A stretch of DNA of 64,000 nucleotides from Bacillota bacterium (GCA_023413135.1 JAEZQK010000118.1:40930-104929), one strand, 5' to 3'. Counted from the first letter of the stretch, positions 24,195-33,779 are shown. The notes: generated by a model from the sequence alone, not told the origin. A program made the numbers and translations.

Positions 24195-27096
24195 AGCCAT
24201 CCTCCGTGTGCTGCTTTTACAGTCCACCGCCGGGGCCGGGCTGATCCTGATGATGATGGTTTTGCGCAAGGCATTCAGGAACAAGGTACCCCACCGGCTG
24301 ATTTATGCTCTATGGCTGATCGTGGCAGTCAGGCTGCTATTGCCTGTGGAGCTTCCCAACCCCATTGCCTTCGTTGATGGACCATCCCCTTCCATTGTTA
24401 CGGCCCGCATCGTTGAAGCCGGCGCCAATGCTCCCGCACCATTGGAAAGTGAATCCATGGCCACCCCGGCTTTTGCACCGCAGGCAACGGCAATAACCGC
24501 ACAAGAGAATACTTTGGCAAAAACACAAGCGCCAAGGAGCGCTTCCCGGAATACGCAAAGCCTTCCTCCTATGCGTTTTAAAGCAAGCGATTTGCTGCTG
24601 GGGCTATGGCTTGCTGGGGCTGCGTTCATGGCAGCCTATACGGTGATTGTCAACCTGCGCTGGGGCAAAAGCGTGATGGCCGGAGCAAAAGCATTGGACA
24701 CTGATGCGCCCATTCCCGTGCTGCTGGCAAATGTCAATTCTCCCTGCCTTGTCGGCGTGTTCAGACCCCGGATCCTGATAAACAAGGTGGGGGAATGGCC
24801 GGAAAACCTTCCCTTTGTGCTTAGACACGAGCTTTCGCATTACCGCGGCTTGGACCATGTGTGGAATCTCTTAAGCAAAATACTGCTTGCTCTGTTCTGG
24901 TTCCATCCCCTTGTATGGGCGGCGGAAGCTTTGCGCAAAAGGGATTGCGAACGTGCCTGCGACGAGCGTGTGACAAGTACGTTGGATCAAGGCGAAGCTG
25001 CCGCGTACGCAAGGACGCTGATCGCCCTGGTTTCCCCCGAAAAGGTACGGTTTGCACCCGCCGCGGCCACGATGGCCACCACCCTTAACGATATGAAGCG
25101 GCGCATTGCCTGGGTGCTTGCAAGAAAGCAGGTCCGGCGCCGGGCCTGTGCATTATTTGCAGGGCTGATCCTTTTGACCGCCGCCGCAAGCTTTGCCACC
25201 GGGGAAAGGCCGGTGCGGGAAATCACTTTGCCGGAGGAATTTAAAGCCCAGCCTTCCTATTATCCCACCGATAGCGGGCTGTGGCTGGGTTTGAACGGAC
25301 GGCTGTACAAACAGGGCGAAGGGGATACCTTTACGGAGGTAGCCAACGTATCTCCCGGCCAGATTGCCGCCGGCGTAAATGCCGTGTACATGCTGAATCA
25401 GGAATCGAATGAAATTGTCATGCTGGACCATACGGGCGGCAAAATCAAGGCATGGGCGCTGCCCAAGGAGCTTTCTCCCTTCAAATTGGAGATCGCCGGA
25501 AACAAGCTTGCCATCCTCTCCGGCAAGCCCATGGATTGGATCAGGGGACAGTTTGCCACGGAAGGTACCCTGTATTTGATGGATATTCAAAAGGGCGATC
25601 TTGCCGAAACGAAGCTTGGCAACGTAACGGATATAAGTGCCGACGGCACGGGAAATCTTGTTGTGCTTCATACACCTGTAACCAGCATACAAGAAGCACT
25701 GGTGACGAGGCTAAACCCCGACAGCCTTTCCACAGCCACTATTACCACTGCCGACGTCCAGGCGCTAGGCATCGCTGCGGAACCCGGCACGTTATACATC
25801 CTTACCTGGAGCGGGCTTGAAAAATTCGACGAGCAGACCGCAACCTTGACGACCATCAACCTGTCCATGGAAACGCCGGGGGAGCAGCTGCGGGATATTC
25901 GCGTGGCGAGTGGGATGCTGTATGCCTGGGATATGGTGGAAAACCGTCTTCTTTCGGTGGATGTCAGCGAAAACCGCGATCAGGGCAAAACGGTGCTCAC
26001 AATCATCAATAGGGGCTATGCCGGCGAAGCGTTTGATTCTGCCAAAGAGGCGTTTTTGAAGCATCATCCGGAGGTAGAGTTCCGGGATATGGAGATGAAT
26101 CCGGATCAATACACCACCGCGTTGATGGTAGGGGATGCGGGGATCGATCTTCTCTTTGACGCCAGCGGCTCGCTTTCGGACTTTGCCAGGGCCGGGGCGC
26201 TGGTCCCCTTAAGCGAGGAGCCTGCGTTCATGGAAGCGCTGAACATGACCGAATGGATGCCCTTTCAGGAGGTATATTCCTATCAGGGGAAGCTTTACGG
26301 TGTGCCGGGGCATATGGGATACCATTTGTTTGGTGTAAATGCATCCCTGGCCATGCAGACAGGTTTTGTTATGCCTACCTCCCCCTATACCTGGCGCGAT
26401 CTGTATAAAGCGGCTTCCGACGCCGGGCTGGGGCAGCTGGGCAAGCCTGCACTGATGCATGACTTCATGTGGGGTCCAATCTTCCTGTACTACTATGTCA
26501 TGGCTCAGGCACAATGGGACGGCAGGCTGAACTTTGACACCCCCGGTTTCAGAGAAGATATGCAGGCGTTCAAACAGATGGTGAAGGAAAACATGATCGT
26601 ATTGGTGGATAAGATTGAAGATTTCCCTGATTCTAAGCCTATGATTGAAACACTCGCTGATATCAGCGACGATGCCGTGATGCCGCCCACCATAAACGGC
26701 CGGGAAGCGGCCGTGATGCAATCGCATGGCTTTTTTGTCAACGCCAGATCCCGAAACCGTGCGCTGGCTGTGGAATTCCTGACAGAATACATAAAGCCGG
26801 AGCATCAATATCAAAACAGCTATGGCGTTATCGCGACCATGAATTTAATGGACGAATCAAAATACAGCAAGGAAGAATATGACAATCCGGAGTATGGAAT
26901 TGCGCGCTATACCCAATATAAAAAGGATCTTAGGATGTATACGGCGGGCAAATGGGTTACCTGGAACAGAAACCTGCATTCGGTCCCCATATTGAGGGAG
27001 ACCGGTGCGTTGCCCAAGTACCTGAACGGCACCATCACCCTGGATGAGTTCATCCGGGTCATTCAAGAGAAGGCCGACATGATGCAGTACGAATGA
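24187..27096 (+). CDS. M56 (BlaR1-like) protease fused to an ABC solute-binding domain, copy 1
   Basis: A 969-aa membrane protein with an unusual architecture. Residues about 1-340 match BlaR1/MecR1: membrane helices, the zinc-protease motif HELSH at 214-218, the downstream RDCERACDERV, and a last membrane helix near 320-337. In place of a penicillin-binding sensor, about 345-600 is a repetitive beta-rich region resembling a propeller (LWLGLNGRLYK, DISADGTGNLVVLHTP), and 601-969 resembles a family-1 extracellular solute-binding protein (ILTWSG..., FLKHHPEVEF, YGVPGHMGYHLFGVN, VEFLTEYIKPE). It overlaps blaI by 8 bp and is followed by a paralogue and two ABC permeases. Ligand-triggered cleavage of BlaI is the natural model. 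The ligand is unknown, but sugar is likely. Confidence 0.85.
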   Translation: MSEAILRVLLLQSTAGAGLILMMMVLRKAFRNKVPHRLIYALWLIVAVRLLLPVELPNPIAFVDGPSPSIVTARIVEAGANAPAPLESESMATPAFAPQATAITAQENTLAKTQAPRSASRNTQSLPPMRFKASDLLLGLWLAGAAFMAAYTVIVNLRWGKSVMAGAKALDTDAPIPVLLANVNSPCLVGVFRPRILINKVGEWPENLPFVLRHELSHYRGLDHVWNLLSKILLALFWFHPLVWAAEALRKRDCERACDERVTSTLDQGEAAAYARTLIALVSPEKVRFAPAAATMATTLNDMKRRIAWVLARKQVRRRACALFAGLILLTAAASFATGERPVREITLPEEFKAQPSYYPTDSGLWLGLNGRLYKQGEGDTFTEVANVSPGQIAAGVNAVYMLNQESNEIVMLDHTGGKIKAWALPKELSPFKLEIAGNKLAILSGKPMDWIRGQFATEGTLYLMDIQKGDLAETKLGNVTDISADGTGNLVVLHTPVTSIQEALVTRLNPDSLSTATITTADVQALGIAAEPGTLYILTWSGLEKFDEQTATLTTINLSMETPGEQLRDIRVASGMLYAWDMVENRLLSVDVSENRDQGKTVLTIINRGYAGEAFDSAKEAFLKHHPEVEFRDMEMNPDQYTTALMVGDAGIDLLFDASGSLSDFARAGALVPLSEEPAFMEALNMTEWMPFQEVYSYQGKLYGVPGHMGYHLFGVNASLAMQTGFVMPTSPYTWRDLYKAASDAGLGQLGKPALMHDFMWGPIFLYYYVMAQAQWDGRLNFDTPGFREDMQAFKQMVKENMIVLVDKIEDFPDSKPMIETLADISDDAVMPPTINGREAAVMQSHGFFVNARSRNRALAVEFLTEYIKPEHQYQNSYGVIATMNLMDESKYSKEEYDNPEYGIARYTQYKKDLRMYTAGKWVTWNRNLHSVPILRETGALPKYLNGTITLDEFIRVIQEKADMMQYE

Positions 27097-27122
27097 TGCC
27101 TTACATAAGGGAGGGGACCGGA

Positions 27123-30056
27123 ATGGGGGAAGCGGTTAGAGATACTGTCCTGCAGGTGCTATGTATACAATCCGCCGTGGGCGCCGGGCTGATTCTCCTG
27201 ATGATGGCTTTGCGCAAGCTGTTCCGGGAGAAGGTGCCCGCCAGGCTGATCTATGCCTTGTGGCTGGCAGTGGCTGTAAGGATGCTGCTGCCGGTTCAAT
27301 TGCCAAACCCGGTAGTCCTTGTCGTTGGGCATGTGCCTTATGCGCTAGAGACCCGCATTGTGCAGGCGGCAGACGCCGCAGCCTCTTATCCGGCGGAAAG
27401 CGGGCCTTCCGCCTCCGTTCCGGCTTTTGAACAGCAGGCGGCGGCAGTCGCTGCAGAAGAAAGCGCATTGATGAAAGCCGAAGCACCCAAGGCCGCTTCC
27501 CGGGAGGTGCAAAGGATCCCTGACCCGCGCTTGACCGCAAGCGATTTGCTGCTGGGGCTTTGGCTTGCTGGGGCTGCGTTCATGGCGGCCTATACGGTGA
27601 TTGTCAACCGGTACTGGGGCAAAAGCGTGATGGACGGAGCAAAAGCACTGGATACCGATGCGCCCATTCCCGTGCTGCTGGCAAATGTCTGCTCTCCCTG
27701 CCTTGTCGGCGTGTTCAGACCCCGGATCCTGATAAACAAGGCAGGGGAAAAGCCGGAAAACCTTCCCTTTGTGCTTAGGCACGAGCTTTCGCATTACCGC
27801 GGCCTGGACCATGTGTGGAATCTCTTAAGCAAAATACTACTTGCCCTGTTCTGGTTCCATCCCCTTGTATGGGCGGCGGAAGCTTTGCGCAAAAGGGATT
27901 GCGAACGCGCCTGCGACGAGCGGGTAACAAGGGCGCTGGATCAAGGCGAAGCTTCCGCGTACGCAAGGACGCTGATCGCCCTGGTTTCCCCTGAAAAGGT
28001 ACGTTTTGCACCCGCCACGGCCACGATGGCCACCACCCTTACCGATATGAAGCGGCGCATTGCCTGGGTTCTTGTAAGGAAGCAGGTCCGGCGCTGGGCC
28101 TGTGCATTATTTGCTGGGCTGATCCTTTTGACCGCCGCCGCAAGCTTTGCCACCGGGGAAAGGCCGGTGCGGGAAATCACTTTGCCGGAGGAATTTAAAG
28201 CCCAACCTTCTTACTATCCCACCGATAGCGGGCTGTGGCTGGGTTTGAACGGGCGGCTGTACAAACAGAGCGAAGGGGATACCTTTACGGAGGTAGCCAG
28301 CGCATCTCCCGGCCAGATTGCAGCAGACGTAAGCGCCGTGTACATGCTGGATCACGAAACAAACGAAATTGTCAAGCTGGACCATATGGGCGGCAAAATC
28401 AAAGCCTGGGCGCTGCCCAAGGAGCTTTCTCCCTTCAAGTTGGAGATTGCCGGGGACAAGCTTGCCATCCTCTCGGGGCTGCCTATGGATTTAAGTATAG
28501 GACGGTATCCCGCGGAAGGCACTGTGTATTTGCTGGATCAGCAAACAGGAGACCTGGCCGAAATGAAGCTTGGCAACGTAATGGATATAAGTGCCGACGG
28601 CACGGGAAATCTTGTTGTGCTCCATACACCTGTGACCAGCACGCAAGAAGCATTGGTGACAAGGCTGAATCCCAACAGCCTTTCCACCGTTGCCATTGCC
28701 ACCACCGATTTCCAAGCCCTATGCATCGCCGCGGAACCCGGTGCGTGCTATATACTCACTTGGGACAGTCTTCAAAAGTTTAACGAACAGACAACGGTCT
28801 TTACAACCATCAACCTTCCCATGAAAGCGCCGGGGGAGCGGCTGCGGGAAATACGCGTAGCTGGTGGGAGTATGTATGCCTGGGACTTTAGAGACTCCCG
28901 CCTTCTATCTGTAGATGTCAGCGAAAATCGCGATCAGGGAAAAACTGTTCTTACGATCCTCAACCGGGGTTATGCCGACGAAGCGTTTGATTCCGCCAAG
29001 GAAGCATTTTTGAAGCATCATCCGCAGGTTCAGTTCCGAGATATAACAATGGGGCCCGAGCAATACACCACCTCACTTATGGCTGGGGATACGTGGATCG
29101 ACATTTTATTTGAGTTCGATGGGCTGATCGTGGACCTGGGCCGGGCAGGTGCGCTGGTATCCCTTTCCGATGAGCCTTCGGTCATGGAAGGATTAAGCAA
29201 GGCGGAGTGGCTGCCATTTGAGAAGCACTACTCCCATAACGGCAAGCTGTATGGTGTACCGGGATATGTCATGTACGATCTCTGGACATTGGATGCGTCC
29301 CTGGCCCGTCAGACCGGGTTTGTAATGCCCAAGGTACCCTATACATGGCATGATTTGTATGAAGCCGCCTCAGCCGCCGGGTTGGGTCAGTCGGGCAAAC
29401 CGGCGCTGATGCATGATCTCACATGGAATCCAGCCCTTATCTACAATTACACCATGGCCAAAGTGGACTGGGAAGGCACGCTTAACTATGATACCCCCGC
29501 CTTCCGGGAAGATATGGAAGCCTTCAAGCAGATGGTGAAGGAAAACATGGTCGTACTGCGAGACGAGGCCGAGAACTATCCCACAACTGGCCCCCTTCTC
29601 CAACGGTTTGCAGACATCAGTGAACAGGCCGTACTGCCGCCTGCCGTGGACGGCCGGGAAGGTGTGATTATACAATCCTATGGCTTTTGCGTAAACGCAA
29701 GATCACAAAACCGGGCGCTGGCGTTGGAATTCCTGGCTGAATACGTACAACCGGAGCATCAGTACAAAAATAACTACGGTTCGGTGGCGCCTGATACGAT
29801 GCTGCTGTTGGACGAAGATCAATATGACCGTACGTGGTATGACAATCCCAGATTCGAGGAGCAGCGCTATACCCAATATCAAAAGGAATTGCGGTTGTAT
29901 TTAAAGGATAAGTGGGTAGCCTGGAGCATAGATATGCACCCGGTGCGCATTTTGGAAAATACCAATACAATAAAAAGGTATATGAACGGCAGCATTACCC
30001 TGGATGAGTTCATCAAGATCATTCAGGACCGGGCCGACATGATGCAGTACGAGTAA
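27123..30056 (+). CDS. M56 (BlaR1-like) protease fused to an ABC solute-binding domain, copy 2
   Basis: A 977-aa tandem paralogue with the same order of parts: membrane helices, HELSH at about 220-224, last membrane helix, beta-rich middle domain, and solute-binding domain from about 607. DNA identity with copy 1 is very high across the protease core and early middle domain (for example 24690-25310 against 27630-28250) but falls in the solute-binding domain and in the extracellular loop at 60-130, so ligand specificity may differ. ATG at 27123 follows GGGAGGGG, 26 bp after copy 1. The permease gene follows 28 bp later. Confidence 0.85.
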   Translation: MGEAVRDTVLQVLCIQSAVGAGLILLMMALRKLFREKVPARLIYALWLAVAVRMLLPVQLPNPVVLVVGHVPYALETRIVQAADAAASYPAESGPSASVPAFEQQAAAVAAEESALMKAEAPKAASREVQRIPDPRLTASDLLLGLWLAGAAFMAAYTVIVNRYWGKSVMDGAKALDTDAPIPVLLANVCSPCLVGVFRPRILINKAGEKPENLPFVLRHELSHYRGLDHVWNLLSKILLALFWFHPLVWAAEALRKRDCERACDERVTRALDQGEASAYARTLIALVSPEKVRFAPATATMATTLTDMKRRIAWVLVRKQVRRWACALFAGLILLTAAASFATGERPVREITLPEEFKAQPSYYPTDSGLWLGLNGRLYKQSEGDTFTEVASASPGQIAADVSAVYMLDHETNEIVKLDHMGGKIKAWALPKELSPFKLEIAGDKLAILSGLPMDLSIGRYPAEGTVYLLDQQTGDLAEMKLGNVMDISADGTGNLVVLHTPVTSTQEALVTRLNPNSLSTVAIATTDFQALCIAAEPGACYILTWDSLQKFNEQTTVFTTINLPMKAPGERLREIRVAGGSMYAWDFRDSRLLSVDVSENRDQGKTVLTILNRGYADEAFDSAKEAFLKHHPQVQFRDITMGPEQYTTSLMAGDTWIDILFEFDGLIVDLGRAGALVSLSDEPSVMEGLSKAEWLPFEKHYSHNGKLYGVPGYVMYDLWTLDASLARQTGFVMPKVPYTWHDLYEAASAAGLGQSGKPALMHDLTWNPALIYNYTMAKVDWEGTLNYDTPAFREDMEAFKQMVKENMVVLRDEAENYPTTGPLLQRFADISEQAVLPPAVDGREGVIIQSYGFCVNARSQNRALALEFLAEYVQPEHQYKNNYGSVAPDTMLLLDEDQYDRTWYDNPRFEEQRYTQYQKELRLYLKDKWVAWSIDMHPVRILENTNTIKRYMNGSITLDEFIKIIQDRADMMQYE

Positions 30057-30084
30057 TGCCAAAGCGAAAAGAGGGGGGCGTGCC

Positions 30085-30870
30085 GTGAAAAAGCTTAAAC
30101 GAAAATGGATTTTGATGGCGCTTCCCTTCTTTGCCGGGTTCCTGCTGTTTTACGTGATCCCCTTTGGCCACTCCTTTTACTATTCGTTGATCGAAAGCGC
30201 CTTTGTCCATACGTTTGTGGGGTTTTCCAATTACGCCCGGGTAGCTGCAAATCCCTATTACCGGCTGGCTTTAGGGAACACGGCCAGGCTGATTGTGTTG
30301 GCGGTACCGGCGCTTGTATTGCTTGCCCTTCTTCTTTCGCTGGTAATGTTTTACGCAAACGGGCGCTTCCGCTTTATGCGGGCCGCGCTGCTTCTGCCGC
30401 TTTTGTTGCCCAGCGCCGCCATTGTGCCAGGGTTTGAAAAGCTGTCCGCCATCAACATCCAGTTGCCCGTCTATGCCGTATACGTGTGGAAGAATACCGG
30501 GTTCCTGATGGTTTTGCTGGTGGCAGCCCTTGTAATGATTCCGCGGGAGGTTTTCGAGGCGGCAGAAATGGACGGGGCCCGGGGCGTCAAGAAGTTTTTT
30601 TCCATTACGCTGCCCCTTTTGATGCCGGCGCTTTTCTTTTGCACGGGCCTGGCGGTGGTATACAACCTGCGGGTCTTCCGGGAGGCGTTTTTGCTCTACG
30701 GCGCATACCCCGATACATCCCTGTATCTGATGCAGCACTACATGAACAACCATTTTGTGAAGCTGAACTACCAAAACCTTTCCGCCGGAGCCATGATGTT
30801 TTCCGCCCTCGTGTTCCTGTTTGTTTTTGGAATGTACCGTCTGGACAAAAGGATGGATATTGGCATATGA
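30085..30870 (+). CDS. Carbohydrate-type ABC permease, MalF-like
   Basis: A 261-aa permease with about six membrane segments and the cytoplasmic coupling loop EAAEMDGARGVKKFFSITLPLLMP near residues 158-181, the EAA motif of sugar importers. A GTG start at 30085 follows AGAGGGGGG. It overlaps the next permease by 4 bp. No solute-binding gene other than the two M56 fusions, and no ATPase gene, accompanies it, so it probably borrows a shared MsmK-type ATPase and receives substrate from the fusions. Confidence 0.85.
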   Translation: MKKLKRKWILMALPFFAGFLLFYVIPFGHSFYYSLIESAFVHTFVGFSNYARVAANPYYRLALGNTARLIVLAVPALVLLALLLSLVMFYANGRFRFMRAALLLPLLLPSAAIVPGFEKLSAINIQLPVYAVYVWKNTGFLMVLLVAALVMIPREVFEAAEMDGARGVKKFFSITLPLLMPALFFCTGLAVVYNLRVFREAFLLYGAYPDTSLYLMQHYMNNHFVKLNYQNLSAGAMMFSALVFLFVFGMYRLDKRMDIGI

Positions 30871-31682
30871 AAAAACGCATCCTCCTGCCGGGGGCGCTGT
30901 TTTCCGCCGCCCTTGTGTTTGCGCTGCCTGTGGTGATCATCATATGCGCCTCCTTTATGGGCGCGGGGGAGCTGGCGGCGGTATTCCGGGCCGGAGCGCC
31001 GCTGCGGCTGATCCCCTATGAAGTGACGCCGGAGGGATACTTTGGCCTGTTGTTCAAGTCCCAAACCTATATGGCCACCTTCTGGAACTCCATGCTCATC
31101 GCCCTGGCCGTGACCCTGGGCAATACGCTTGTTTCGCTTACGGCTGCGTTTGTGCTTATCAAGGCGCGCCTTAGCATTTTGAAGCCGCTGCTGTTTTTGT
31201 ACATCGTTGCGGCGTTAATGCCCTTTCAGGTAACGCTGCTGCCCAACTACATCCTCATCAGGCAGCTTGGGCTGTACAACACATGGGGAGCGCTGATCCT
31301 GCCGGGAGTATTTGCCCCTTTCGGCGTGTTTTTGCTCCACCAGTTTTTAAAGGGCATGCCGGAGGAATGGGTGGAAGCCGCGCTGATGGAAACTAGCTCC
31401 CTGACCCGCGTCCTGATTGGAATCGCCGCTCCTGCCATGAAGCCGGGGCTGATCGCCGTCATGGTCCTTTCGTTTTCGGAGGCCTGGAATATGGTGGAGC
31501 AGCCCCTGGTCCTTTTGAAGGATGATTGGCGCTACCCCCTGTCCCTGGCGCTGAACAGCCTCAAGGATGGCGGCCTGCATATTCTTTTCCCCGGCGCCGT
31601 GCTGTTCATGGCGCCTACGGTTCTTTTGTATTTTTTGTTCGAGGATGAACTGGTGACGGGTCTTCACGCCATGCGGTTATAA
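30867..31682 (+). CDS. Carbohydrate-type ABC permease, MalG-like
   Basis: A 271-aa partner permease with about six membrane segments. The coupling loop is EAALMETSSLTRVLIGIAAP near residues 165-184, and the C-terminal region has AVMVLSFSEAWNMVEQPLVLL. The ATG overlaps the stop of the MalF-like gene (ATGA). It completes the heterodimeric channel and precedes the adaptor-like gene by 17 bp. Confidence 0.85.
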   Translation: MKKRILLPGALFSAALVFALPVVIIICASFMGAGELAAVFRAGAPLRLIPYEVTPEGYFGLLFKSQTYMATFWNSMLIALAVTLGNTLVSLTAAFVLIKARLSILKPLLFLYIVAALMPFQVTLLPNYILIRQLGLYNTWGALILPGVFAPFGVFLLHQFLKGMPEEWVEAALMETSSLTRVLIGIAAPAMKPGLIAVMVLSFSEAWNMVEQPLVLLKDDWRYPLSLALNSLKDGGLHILFPGAVLFMAPTVLLYFLFEDELVTGLHAMRL

Positions 31683-31699
31683 AAAGGAGGTGCGTCTGC

Positions 31700-32827
31700 G
31701 TGAGGAAAAAGCATGTGATCCGGGTCGCCATTTTCTTTTTTATCTGCCTTGCGGTTTTGACCTTCTTTTCCAGAACCATTTACCGGCTTATGCTGCCCAA
31801 TGTGGAGGTATCCAAAATCGGCAGCGGTATGCTGAGCTATGTAAACACCACTACCGACATACGCATACGCGGGGAAGACAGCACAGCGCTTGAGCTGCCC
31901 GTGCTGCTTTCCCGGAATTTAACGGTAAGCCGGGTGTATATTTCGCTTAACCAGCATGTGCAGCCGGGGGATGATCTTATCGGCTTCCATCCTGAAGACG
32001 GGGAATACGCCCTGAAAGAAGCATCCTTAAAACTTGCGCAGGCAGAGATTGCCCATAAAACCTGGCAAAGCGCATATGCCACCCGGCTTTCTAATACGAA
32101 AACGGCGAATGAAAAAACGCGGTCCAAGTCAGACAAAGAGCGGTTGAAGCGGGAGCTTGATCTTCTGGAAAGCGGCATCATGGATATGACCAGCGAAGAC
32201 GTTCTTCTGTCCGGGGTGGACACATGCCGGGAAACGGTGGATGCGCTGAGCGCATTGCGCAAGAACGGGTGGCGGATGAAGGCCGGGCAGGGCGGATACG
32301 TGGAGCAGATCCACGTAAAGCAGGGCGATGGCTATGCGGGCCTTGCGCCGCTTTTGACGCTGTGCGGGGACGATTCCAAATACCTCGTCGGCGGCGTATG
32401 GAAAGACGCTCCCGGCATGAATGTGCGGGACTGGGTGGTGCGGGGGAGGCCGCAAAGCGCTTCTCCCATGAACGCCGTGGCCGTGGAACAAAGTGATGGC
32501 AGTACTACCGTATGGTTTGGCAGGGGAGAGGATACGCCGCCGCCGGATCAGATATCCTCCCTGCTGATGACCGCGGATTCGCCCTTTTATTCCATGCTGG
32601 TACCAAACAAGGCGCTGGAGGGCGGCAAATTGTTTCTGCTTGCGTCAAAGACGGGCGCATGGGGCAAGACTGAATATTCTGCAAAGGAAGCCAATGTAAC
32701 TTTGAGCATGAAGGATGATAAGCATACGGTGGTCCTGTCCGGCCTTGAGTATCAGGACGTGCTGATCACATCCTGGAACAAATCCATTCATGATGGAGAT
32801 ACGGTGGTGCTTAAATCGTATGAATGA
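31700..32827 (+). CDS. HlyD/periplasmic adaptor-like membrane-anchored protein
   Basis: A 375-aa protein with one N-terminal membrane anchor (about 8-27). Residues 68-105 look like the first half of a biotinyl-lipoyl domain (YISLNQHVQPGDDLIGFHPE), about 108-175 form a charged coiled coil (KEASLKLAQAEIAHKTW, SDKERLKRELDLLESG), and AGQGGYVEQIHVKQGDGYA near 200 looks like the other half, as in HlyD/MacA adaptors. GTG at 31700 follows AAAGGAGG. It is the last gene of the operon before a terminator. There is no MacB- or RND-type exporter nearby, so a structural role with the fusion proteins or permeases is possible. Confidence 0.7.
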   Translation: MRKKHVIRVAIFFFICLAVLTFFSRTIYRLMLPNVEVSKIGSGMLSYVNTTTDIRIRGEDSTALELPVLLSRNLTVSRVYISLNQHVQPGDDLIGFHPEDGEYALKEASLKLAQAEIAHKTWQSAYATRLSNTKTANEKTRSKSDKERLKRELDLLESGIMDMTSEDVLLSGVDTCRETVDALSALRKNGWRMKAGQGGYVEQIHVKQGDGYAGLAPLLTLCGDDSKYLVGGVWKDAPGMNVRDWVVRGRPQSASPMNAVAVEQSDGSTTVWFGRGEDTPPPDQISSLLMTADSPFYSMLVPNKALEGGKLFLLASKTGAWGKTEYSAKEANVTLSMKDDKHTVVLSGLEYQDVLITSWNKSIHDGDTVVLKSYE

Positions 32828-32843
32828 TATTTAATACCAGCAT

Positions 32844-32868
32844 AATCACCTGCGGGGGTGATTTTTTT
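32844..32868 (+). terminator. Terminator of the M56-binding-protein operon
   Basis: AATCACC pairs with GGTGATT across a 6-nt loop and runs into a T tract, 16 bp after the adaptor-like gene. Confidence 0.85.
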
Positions 32869-32939
32869 ACCCCCTGGAAAAACCATTGAGAAAAGCATAT
32901 AATCAATAAAACCGAAATGTTATGGATGGAGGAACAAAG

Positions 32940-33779
32940 ATGCCGTTTGTTACAACGCGCCGGCTTTTGCTGGAGGCCCGGAAGGGCGGTTATGCCATTG
33001 GTGCTTTCAATGCCGAGAATATGGAAATGGTCCAGGCGATCATTATGGCCGCCGAAGAGATGAATGCTCCCGTGATCGTACAGACCACGGCCGGAACGCT
33101 GAAATATGCGCCGCCCAGATGCTTTGCGGGTATGGTCCGCCGACTGGCGGAAAGTGCAAAGGTGCCTGTGGCGCTGCATTTGGACCATGGCAGCAGCTTT
33201 GACCTGGCGGAGGAATGCATGCGGGAAGGATATACTTCCCTGATGATCGACGGCTCCCTCCTGCCCTATGAGGATAACATTGCGCTTACCCGCCGTGTCG
33301 TTGCAATGGCGGGGGATCTGCCCGTGGAGGCGGAACTGGGTACCGTAGGCGGGAAAGAGGATGGGCACGAGGCGAAGGCGCAGTATACCGATCCTGAACA
33401 GGCAGCCGATTTTGCCAAGCGCACCGGCATTTTCAGCTTTGCAGTAGCCATCGGCACAGCCCATGGCGTCTACAAAGGTGTTCCAAAGCTGGACCTTAAT
33501 CGCTTAAGCGAAATCCGCCGCACCGTTTCTGTTCCCCTGGTGCTTCACGGTACCAGCGGCGTGCCTCACGATCAGGTCCGTGCATGCATTGAGCGCGGCA
33601 TATGCAAGGTGAACTACGCTACGGAGCTTCGCATCGCGTTTACGGAGGGTGTTAAGAAGGCCATGGCCGAAGAGCCGGATGCTTTTGATCCCAAGAAATA
33701 TCTGGGCAGCGGCCGGGAAGCCGTCAAGGCGCTTGTGCGCGACAGAATTGAGCTTTTGAAAAGCGCCGGCAAGGCGTGA
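32940..33779 (+). CDS. Class II ketose-bisphosphate aldolase (GatY/FbaA type)
   Basis: A 279-aa zinc-dependent aldolase that would split tagatose- or fructose-1,6-bisphosphate. LHLDHGSS holds the catalytic Asp82 and zinc ligand His83, VEAELGTVGGKED is the phosphate and substrate region, GTAHGVYKG holds a second zinc His, and LVLHGTSGVP a third. ATG at 32940 follows GGAGG. The next gene resembles galactitol-1-phosphate dehydrogenase, which favours tagatose-bisphosphate (GatY/KbaY) over general glycolysis. Length is normal for the family. Confidence 0.85.
   Translation: MPFVTTRRLLLEARKGGYAIGAFNAENMEMVQAIIMAAEEMNAPVIVQTTAGTLKYAPPRCFAGMVRRLAESAKVPVALHLDHGSSFDLAEECMREGYTSLMIDGSLLPYEDNIALTRRVVAMAGDLPVEAELGTVGGKEDGHEAKAQYTDPEQAADFAKRTGIFSFAVAIGTAHGVYKGVPKLDLNRLSEIRRTVSVPLVLHGTSGVPHDQVRACIERGICKVNYATELRIAFTEGVKKAMAEEPDAFDPKKYLGSGREAVKALVRDRIELLKSAGKA

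Noticed and set aside
24187..30056. Assembly chimera joining a blaR1 gene to an SBP gene
   Set aside because: The same fusion point and architecture occur twice in tandem, with diverged C-terminal domains, and there is no frame break.
23811..30056. Beta-lactam resistance sensor system
   Set aside because: No penicillin-binding domain or beta-lactamase gene is present; the sensor position is taken by a solute-binding domain.
30486..30866. Upstream extension of the MalG-like permease
   Set aside because: It lies within the MalF-like gene in another frame; the true ATG overlaps the MalF-like stop.
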